NCBI RefSeq assembly: GCF_000499845.2
Contig: NC_023749.2
Location: 18,543,138-18,607,137 of the forward strand
Source: Phaseolus vulgaris
Lineage: Eukaryota > Streptophyta > Magnoliopsida > Fabales > Fabaceae
DNA length: 64,000 nt
Direction of reading: 5' to 3'
A program made the translations under genes and the position numbers. The notes below the pieces were generated by a model that was not told the DNA's origin, made no database searches, and saw nothing but the letters and a program-made list of their open reading frames with translations. Of the stretch, positions 57,801 to 64,000 are shown in pieces (the stretch's first letter is position 1; each line of letters opens with the position of its first letter).

Positions 57801-58761
57801 CCCTTTGGGATCTTCCCCTCACTGTGAAAATGTTTTACTGCACCCATCACGTCCTTATCCAACAAACCCCAATACTTTTAATAAAACTGAATGTTACTTC
57901 GTCTGGGCCAGGGCTTTTACTACTGTAACAATTCCATATAGCCTCCTTAATTTCATTATCCTCAAAAGGGTCAGTCAAGAACTTGATGTCATAATCTTTT
58001 AATTCTTTAAATTCAACATTATCCAACCTGACACCAATATCCTCGACAGCCGACATCTTTTTCTTGTAGAATTCTTTAACCAACTCCTTCACCATACTTG
58101 GTTCTTCCACCCATTTATCAGAGTTATAACAATGTATTCCTTTGATCTCATTCCCCATCCTCCTCCATTTAATTGAAGCGTGATAGTACTTAGAATTGGA
58201 ATCCCCTTTCTTAAACCATAATGCTCTTGACTTTTGTTGTAATAAGGATTCATTCCTCATATTGATATCTTGTAACTAGCTCAAGAGCTCTCTTCGTTCC
58301 CTAATCTTGTTTTCATCTAACTCGTCTTCATCATCTCTCCTATCAAGCTCTTGTATTTTATTCAAGATATCCACTTTGAGCTTATCTATATAACCGAAAA
58401 CATCTTTATTCCACCCTTTCAAATCGCTCTTTAGCATTTTCAGTTTCTCTTTTAACACAAAAATTTCATTTCCCTGAACCAAATAACTTCCCAATTTATC
58501 TTTAACAAAGTTATCAAACTCTTTATGTTCCTGCCAAATGTCTAGAAACCTGAATGGTTTTGGTCCCCAATCTACTATATTTGCTTTTAGCACTACGGCA
58601 CAGTGATCAGATACTTGTCTATCTAAGACATATTGTTTGTTGCCTAACCAATGTTGCAACCATTCAAATGTAGTTAAAAATATGTCAAGTCTGCTCTTAG
58701 CCTTTCCATTAGGTCTATACCATGTATATTTTCTTCCAATGCAAGGTATATCAACCATCTC
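54679..58761 (-). mobile_element. LINE2, L1-type non-LTR retrotransposon (3' part)
   Basis: Read on the minus strand it runs from the endonuclease C-terminus (58761) through the reverse transcriptase to the 3' UTR. It ends in GGTTGGAACACCCCTAAAG..., a pyrimidine-rich stretch and a 10-base A tract (T10 on the plus strand at about 54679-54688). The element is interrupted at 58761 by Gypsy2 and continues at 63913 beyond the window. A 33-base A run on the plus strand at about 54852-54884 belongs to its 3' UTR. Confidence 0.85.
55580..58761 (-). pseudogene. LINE2 ORF2 (endonuclease end, reverse transcriptase, zinc region)
   Basis: The minus strand encodes MVDIPCIGRKYTWYRPNGKA and SDHCAVVL (endonuclease end), a linker, then the RT: SKSPGPDEVTFSF, LIPKSENPQSLEEYRPISLV, KLDFEKAYDSVGWEF, GLRQGDPMTPF and the catalytic FADDTLF near 57210. 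After it come FLWGWGAEGRKIAW, the WWNDLSKVSL block and the zinc-binding CVLCGRKEESTPHIL region (near 55960). It ends at NMETK then TAA at 55580-55582. Breaks include a stop near 58278, a frameshift near 57870, another near 56820 and one at a long C run near 56119-56131. Overall it is less degraded than LINE1, and it keeps about 50 codons that LINE1 lacks. Confidence 0.85.
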
Positions 58762-59456
58762 TGATGGAAGAGGGCCAAGCACAACTTCACAAGAACGACA
58801 AAAGCCAAGACATGAGCATCCAAAGCCAAACCAAGAGCGTCTAGGGCTAAGGGAGGAGCGTCTAGGCCAAAGGGGAGGAGCGTCTAGCCCAAGGTGGAGA
58901 GCGTCTAGGCCAATGAAAGGAGCGTCTAGGACCAAATTGCTAAGCCCATGGCCAAGCGAATCCATGCAGATTTTTTTATGCTACATGAAGGCCCATTAGG
59001 GGTAGCTTAGTATTAGTTGTGGTGTAAATAGCATAAACTTGATTCCATGAGACTTGACCTAGATTTGCTAAAGATTTGGTCACTTTCTAGAAGGATTCTC
59101 CACATGGCCATGTGCTCCATGTGATGTAAATTTGCATTTCATTTTGTTTAGCATTAGGGTTGCATTATGGTCCTCTTTAGCCTATAAAAAGAGGAGCCTA
59201 CACCTTGTATTTTCAAGTTTATTGTGAGTAAAGTTATGCTGTCATTTTGTGCCAAGCTTTGCTTCTCCCTAGAACTCTAGGCTCTAAACTTCACATCCTT
59301 CACCTCTCCTTGGGCTGGCCAAACCTCCCAATATTCATACACATCATGCACCTTCAAGATCAACACCACTCTTAGGAGGATCTTGCACACACACATCCAT
59401 AGCTTCCGCACCATATCTTACATGATTCAAGAAGACCTTCATGAAATTTGCCATCA
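58762..59456 (+). repeat. Gypsy2 left LTR
   Basis: It runs from TGATGGAAGAGGGCC to TTTGCCATCA. Its U3 has five tandem copies of a roughly 21-bp unit beginning GAGCGTCTAG (58826-58945). A TATA box, CCTATAAAAAGAGG, lies near 59181. U3 is unlike that of Gypsy1, but R-U5 is nearly identical. Confidence 0.94.
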
Positions 59457-59458
59457 TT

Positions 59459-59471
59459 TGGTATCATGAGC
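59459..59471 (+). promoter_or_regulatory. Primer-binding site, Gypsy2
   Basis: TGGTATCATGAGC, two bases after the left LTR, is identical to that of Gypsy1. Confidence 0.75.
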
Positions 59472-61316
59472 TTGGGTTCTTCAAGATGAGTTGCTTTTGG
59501 TCTTTTCATTTCTAGTTCTTCTTTATTTCATGTTGTTCATCTTATTTCCATAATTGTCTTGCTGTTTTTTGCATTTTAATTTGTTTTGGTGTGCTATTTG
59601 GAAGATCTAACCAAAGCACTTTTGTTCAATTGATCTTGAACAATTTCTTGTGCAAATTGTGATAGGATTCCATACACCTTGAGTTGCTGTTTTTCTTTTA
59701 GGAATTTCAGTCTTTATTGCTTTCTTATTTGGTTCATATTATGCTTTTGAGTCTTTAATTTCTGAATCCATATATGTTTTGTCAAGTCATGTTCATCCAC
59801 AATGTGAACAATTCTTAGTAGTCCTTTATTTGGCTTGATTATTTCTTGATTTTGGGTATCTTTAATTGCTTTGAATTTGCTGTTCTTTGATCTTTTGGTG
59901 CCTTTTTAATTTTAGTTTGAGTTCCATTTGTGTTTAGATCCTACACAAATTCTATTTCAAAAATTCTATTGTGTTTAAATTTTGGTATCTTGCTGTTTTT
60001 TGTTTCCAGTTTCCAGAATCCCCTGTTTCAAATTTTCTGTGCTGGCTGTTTTGTTCCAGAAAAATATTTTCACTCATAGGAAAATTTTGATTCTCTGAAA
60101 TATGCAAGTTTGAAGTGTTATAGAAAGGACAAAAAAATAATTAGTTCAAAAGAATCAACAGAAAAAAAATGATAAATCTTTTAAAATCAGTGTGCAAATC
60201 TGAGGCACTACAGCTGGCGTAACTGAACACCAAAATTGCAAAATTTATTAAAAAAAATTGGTGCATGCGTTTTGAGTGATTCCAAAGCCAGATTTTAGTT
60301 AAGATCTTGAATATCTTGCATATCAAATTTAAGAATCATATCTTAAAAGCACAGCTCAGCATAAATTGGGGAAAAACACGTTTCTGGCCCACAACATTTT
60401 CCAGTGGTGCTGTTTTTTTATTTGGTCATCTAATTCTAGTGCCATTCTTAGGATTCTTTTGTGTGCCTACCTTTATTTTGGTACCTTTTATTTGCTTGCT
60501 TAATATTTCTGGGACCTCTTTCTAGTTGTCATAATCTAACTCCTTTTGGTGGTACTGTTTTTTTTAATTAAATTGTTTCTTGCTTTTGTTCTTTGACCTC
60601 TAATTTGGTGCTGGACTTTATTTCTCCTTTGGTGCTTAATTGAATGGAAACTTGACTTGGGTAAGGTCTAGTCTTTTGATAGGTGCTGGAATTGGAGAAT
60701 TAAAACCTTCATTCTAAGGGGAAACAAAGCCAAGGCCAAAACAAGCTTTCTTGAAAAACACTACAAACACTTGGAGGGCCAACAAGCAAAGACAACAAGG
60801 AAGTGCATTTAGCAAAAGAAGGATCAACAAAGGGAGTTTTCTTAATTTCTTTGCAACTTAGTTTGTGTTAATTACTTCTTAATTACGTACTTAGACGGTT
60901 AGTGTGTCTTCAAGGGCTCCAAGTGTCCAAGAAGCCTCACCTAGGGCCGACTAGTGTAGAACTCCTTAATTAGCAATTCTTAATTGTTTTTAGTTGTTTC
61001 TATATTGCTTAATTAGTAACGCTTTGTATGTGTGGTTGTTTTAAGCTTTGTTAAAACCGTCTAGTTTTGTTAATTAGTTAGCATACATTGTTTTCTTGCA
61101 TTGAAAAAAAAATTGATTTCTCAACTTAATTGTGTTCTAAGTAGTTTACTAAGAGAAAGCTTTGTGTGAAGACATTGGGGGATAGTTTTTGGCTAAGGCA
61201 AAGGCTTGGTATTTAAGTAGTCCTTTGTGACTCACCTCCCTTACCTGGAAAACTACCTTCTTTGACTTTCCTAAGTTTTCTCAAGGTAAAATACTTGTAT
61301 ACTCAAAGCTTTAGCA
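59472..61316 (+). other. Gypsy2 untranslated leader
   Basis: This corresponds to the Gypsy1 leader throughout with small differences. No coding potential; the frame at 60307 is not conserved in Gypsy1 in the same length. Confidence 0.6.
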
Positions 61317-63071
61317 ATGTCTTCTTCTTCTCATTCTACAAAGTCTATTGGAAGTGAATTAAAATCTTTAAAAACTCTTTTGAAAGAAGTTTCACAAACT
61401 GTGCAATCAATTGCTTATAGACAATTGGAGAGTGAGACTAAACTTAATGTTTTGACTAAAGCAAAGGATGAGAAGTATCACATTCTAAAAAAATTACCTT
61501 CTCATGCATATATCTCTAAAGATCATGATTCTTTTGGGGAGGGAAGCATTAGAGTAAATGATTATTATCAAGCACCCCCTAGAAGACATAGAAGAGATAG
61601 AAAAGAACAAGAAAACCCAAGAGAGGTTAGGGTAGAACAACCCCATTGCCATGGAAAAGAAAATATAGAAGCTTGCCTAGATTGGGAAATGAGGGTAGAA
61701 AAATTGTTTGCTTCCCATAAAGAAAGAAAGGAAAGAAAAATACAAAAGAAGAGAGGGGAAGTCGAAAGGGAAGCTAAAGAAAAAGAAGAAAAAGAAAAGC
61801 ATGAGAAGACCCTTGAAGAACAAAAGGCGTGGGAGAAGAGTGTTCCTTCCCACAAGGTCATTCAACAAGACCAAAGATTTAAAAATACCTTTGAAAATAT
61901 GTGTCTTGCTGAACAACCTCAAAGCCTTACCTTTTGTAAAGGAACACTTGCAAGCCTAAGTGAAAAAGAAGAGTCTTTAAAAGAAGCTTGCATAGATAAA
62001 AATGAAATAGATTATTTCTCATATGTGCTAGGATATCACCAAGTGAATGTCAAGTTTTTTATAAGCATCTACAAAAACAAATTTTTATGTGAAGTAGGGC
62101 CTAAAGAAACTTGTCATGTCTTATTGAGACAACCATTGCAAAGTGTACAAATCCTTATAAACAGTGGTTGTCACAACGAGACTATCCTTACACATAAGAG
62201 AAAGAGTCTTCATGAAGGAGAACTCATGGGACAAATTAGAGTTGATAAAACTCTAGAGCTTTTAAAAGGAAAACTTTTGTCCCCCATGAGAAAAGAAGTT
62301 CAAAGACATTACCTTAGGTATAATTCTTGTTTTCAAACTACACCCAAGACAATGTCTCATGAACTGTATACTCCTTCACCTTTTGCAAATGATCCTTGGG
62401 AAGATATAAATTTCATATTAAAACTCCCTAGGACAACAAAAGGTTGTGATTCAATCTTCATGGTTATGGATAAACTCTTCTCTAGAGAAGTGATACATCT
62501 TCATGGTTTATCTTCAAGCATAGTGTTGAATAGAGTTCCAAATTTCGCAAACCATTATTTGAGGATTTCCTTTGGAAAACTTGCAACTAAATTGCACACT
62601 TTAAATTCTTATCATCCTCAAACGCATGGTCAAAATATATTTGAAAATCTAGCTCTTTCTACTATGCCTAGAATAAACATGAAGTGCACACACAACTCTA
62701 GAGGTGAGCAAACATACCATAAAGTAGTTCACAAAACTACTTATATTTCTACTTTTAAAGTTATGTGTGGGTTCAATCATCTTTCTCCTTTTAAGTTGTT
62801 ACCATCTTCTATAGGATTTATGCCTAAAGAGAAAGTAACCACAAATGAACCTTTTAAAATACATAAGATGATTAGAGACCACACACAACCATTAAAAGAG
62901 AAACTTTGTCCAAGGTTGCCAAAACCAAAAGAAAAACAAAAATGGCAACCTAGTAAAATTAATTTGCAAACTAACACCTATGCCTTATTTGATTATTTCT
63001 ATAGGTGGACGTTTGACCCAGGAGGACAAGCTTTGGCGAAGCAAGAGGCTGCTATCCGAGATCAAGTCTGA
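61317..63071 (+). CDS. Chimeric Gag/delta-Pol protein of Gypsy2 (584 aa)
   Basis: One uninterrupted frame from the ATG at 61317 (first in the conserved context, also used in Gypsy1) to TGA at 63069-63071. Residues 1-60 are serine/lysine-rich and helical. Residues 75-130 are gag-like (NDYYQAPPRRHRRDRKEQE, KENIEACLDWEMRVEKLF). Residues 130-170 form a strongly charged coiled stretch. Residues 265-285 (KETCHVLLRQP) resemble a protease C-terminus. From about 305 to 500 there is an integrase-derived part (VDKTLELLKGKLLSPMRKEV, LPRTTKGCDSIFMVMDKLF, HPQTHGQN, VHKTTYISTFKVMCGF). The reverse transcriptase and RNase H core are absent, and the second and third acidic residues of the integrase triad are not kept. 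It cannot therefore drive its own transposition; a Gag-like RNA-binding or packaging role is an inference. Confidence 0.88.
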   Translation: MSSSSHSTKSIGSELKSLKTLLKEVSQTVQSIAYRQLESETKLNVLTKAKDEKYHILKKLPSHAYISKDHDSFGEGSIRVNDYYQAPPRRHRRDRKEQENPREVRVEQPHCHGKENIEACLDWEMRVEKLFASHKERKERKIQKKRGEVEREAKEKEEKEKHEKTLEEQKAWEKSVPSHKVIQQDQRFKNTFENMCLAEQPQSLTFCKGTLASLSEKEESLKEACIDKNEIDYFSYVLGYHQVNVKFFISIYKNKFLCEVGPKETCHVLLRQPLQSVQILINSGCHNETILTHKRKSLHEGELMGQIRVDKTLELLKGKLLSPMRKEVQRHYLRYNSCFQTTPKTMSHELYTPSPFANDPWEDINFILKLPRTTKGCDSIFMVMDKLFSREVIHLHGLSSSIVLNRVPNFANHYLRISFGKLATKLHTLNSYHPQTHGQNIFENLALSTMPRINMKCTHNSRGEQTYHKVVHKTTYISTFKVMCGFNHLSPFKLLPSSIGFMPKEKVTTNEPFKIHKMIRDHTQPLKEKLCPRLPKPKEKQKWQPSKINLQTNTYALFDYFYRWTFDPGGQALAKQEAAIRDQV

Positions 63072-63178
63072 AGATCTGAGGATAGATCTTCTCAAAGAAG
63101 GAGGAGATGATGGACACCATCCAGCCACAACCATCCCCTAGGAAGTAAAAGCATTGGATTTGAGGACAAATCCTTTTC

Positions 63179-63191
63179 AAGAGGGAGGGGA
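63179..63191 (+). promoter_or_regulatory. Polypurine tract, Gypsy2
   Basis: AAGAGGGAGGGGA directly precedes the right LTR, identical to Gypsy1. Confidence 0.85.
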
Positions 63192-63907
63192 TGATGGAAG
63201 AGGGCCAAGCACAACTTCACAAGAACGACAAAAGCCAAGACATGAGCATCCAAAGCCAAACCAAGAGCGTCTAGGGCTAAGGGAGGAGCGTCTAGGCCAA
63301 AGGGGAGGAGCGTCTAGCCCAAGGTGGAGAGCGTCTAGCCCAAGGTGGAGAGCGTCTAGGCCAATGAAAGGAGCGTCTAGGACCAAATTGCTAAGCCCAT
63401 GGCCAAGCGAATCCATGCAGATTTGTTTATGCTACATGAAGGCCCATTAGGGGTAGCTTAGTATTAGTTGTGGTGTAAATAGCATAAACTTGATTCCATG
63501 AGACTTGACCTAGATTTGCTAAAGATTTTGTCACTTTCTAGAAGGATTCTCCACATGGCCATGTGCTCCATGTGATGTAAATTTGCATTTCATTTTGTTT
63601 AGCATTAGGGTTGCATTATGGTCCTCTTTAGCCTATAAAAAGAGGAGCCTACACCTTGTATTTTCAAGTTTATTGTGAGTAAAGTTATGCTGCCATTTTG
63701 TGCCAAGCTTTGCTTCTCCCTAGAACTCTAGGCTCTAAACTTCACATCCTTCACCTCTCCTTGGGCTGGCCGAACCTCCCAATATTCATACACATCATGC
63801 ACCTTCAAGATCAACACCACTCTTAGGAGGATCTTGCACACACACATCCATAGCTTCCGCACCATATCTTACATGATTCAAGAAGACCTTCATGAAATTT
63901 GCCATCA
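63192..63907 (+). repeat. Gypsy2 right LTR
   Basis: It is identical in layout to the left LTR but with six copies of the 21-bp GAGCGTCTAG unit instead of five, which accounts for the whole length difference (716 against 695 bp). The frames at 63154 and 63177 are LTR sequence. Confidence 0.94.
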
Positions 63908-63912
63908 ATCTC

Positions 63913-64000
63913 CATGCTATCAATGAAATTATTAAAGCCTTGCATTTCTCTCTTGTTACCTCTAGCTTGACTTATCCCCCTCCTTTTCCCTTCATTTCTT
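63913..64000 (-). mobile_element. LINE2 continuation (endonuclease region)
   Basis: On the minus strand this matches LINE1 at about 30895-30990 (AAGCGGGATAAG-like start, GAGAGAAATGCA, TTTAATAATTT, then ATGGAGAT). It continues LINE2 past the Gypsy2 insertion and out of the window. Confidence 0.85.

Larger units (their letters stand above)
58762..63907 (+). mobile_element. Gypsy2, complete non-autonomous LTR retrotransposon with intact ORF
   Basis: LTRs lie at 58762-59456 (695 bp) and 63192-63907 (716 bp), flanked by the exact 5-bp duplication ATCTC (58757-58761 and 63908-63912). It sits inside LINE2: joining the flanks across the insertion gives continuous LINE sequence homologous to LINE1 near 30990. 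A primer-binding site, polypurine tract and one intact 584-codon ORF are present. By eye the LTRs differ by about four substitutions plus one 21-bp repeat unit, so the insertion is recent. No reverse transcriptase, RNase H or complete integrase is present. Confidence 0.95.

Noticed and set aside
58762..58965. N-terminal extension of the LINE2 endonuclease frame (about 67 residues)
   Set aside because: These codons are from the Gypsy2 LTR minisatellite; the LINE frame starts only at 58761.

Overview
The window is plant nuclear DNA: AT-rich, densely packed with nested transposable elements, and with very few host genes. The element types (Sirevirus-like Copia LTRs, Tat-lineage Gypsy with an antisense Transposase_28 ORF, plant L1-type LINEs with an RRM in ORF1, a CACTA element with TNP2 and Transposase_24 genes) and the style of the single intact gene point to a dicot, probably a legume. 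The species is an inference; nothing here proves it. No prokaryotic or organellar genes, tRNA, rRNA or CRISPR array were seen.

Layout. 1-5811: a Copia-type LTR fragment, a Gypsy fragment with LTRs in opposite orientation, and the 3' end of a Sirevirus-like element with a 1.6-kb LTR. 6198-7233: a GC-richer solo LTR with TSD TTTTC. 7348-13456: Gypsy1, a complete non-autonomous LTR element (TSD TAGAT, 696-bp LTRs) whose interior was hit by another solo LTR (11112-12093, TSD TGAAT). 14011-14538: a short 5'-truncated non-LTR insertion. 15208-16213 (minus): the only host gene I am confident in, a three-exon bHLH transcription factor of 208 residues with a TATA box, a microsatellite and a three-copy tandem repeat upstream. 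17326-28171: a complete 10.8-kb CACTA transposon (TSD ACT) with both family genes on the minus strand, each broken by a few single-base changes, and a captured fragment of an NLR resistance gene.

28175-34170: LINE1, an L1-type element on the plus strand with decayed ORF1 and ORF2. 36340-44230: a 5'-truncated, decayed Tat-type Gypsy element with protease, RT, RNase H, a second RNase H, integrase, 3'-UTR tandem repeats, an antisense ORF and a 3' LTR; a Sirevirus-like solo LTR (40247-41375) sits inside it. 44750-45660: two further Tat-type LTR relics. 46962-51430: a 171-bp tandem array with inverted and permuted flanking blocks, invaded by a second, inverted copy of the Sirevirus-like solo LTR (TSD ATATT) and by a truncated LINE (13-bp TSD). 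54679-64000 (minus): LINE2, of the same family as LINE1, split by Gypsy2 (58762-63907, TSD ATCTC), which carries an intact 584-codon chimeric gag-delta-pol ORF.

The most interesting signal is the Gypsy1/Gypsy2 family. Both copies share the same internally deleted gag-to-integrase fusion ORF, PBS, PPT and R-U5, but have unrelated U3 (promoter) regions, and Gypsy2 looks young. This fits a non-autonomous lineage moved in trans that has exchanged promoters. Apart from the bHLH gene, the genes here do not act together in a host pathway; the window is mainly a record of nested insertions.
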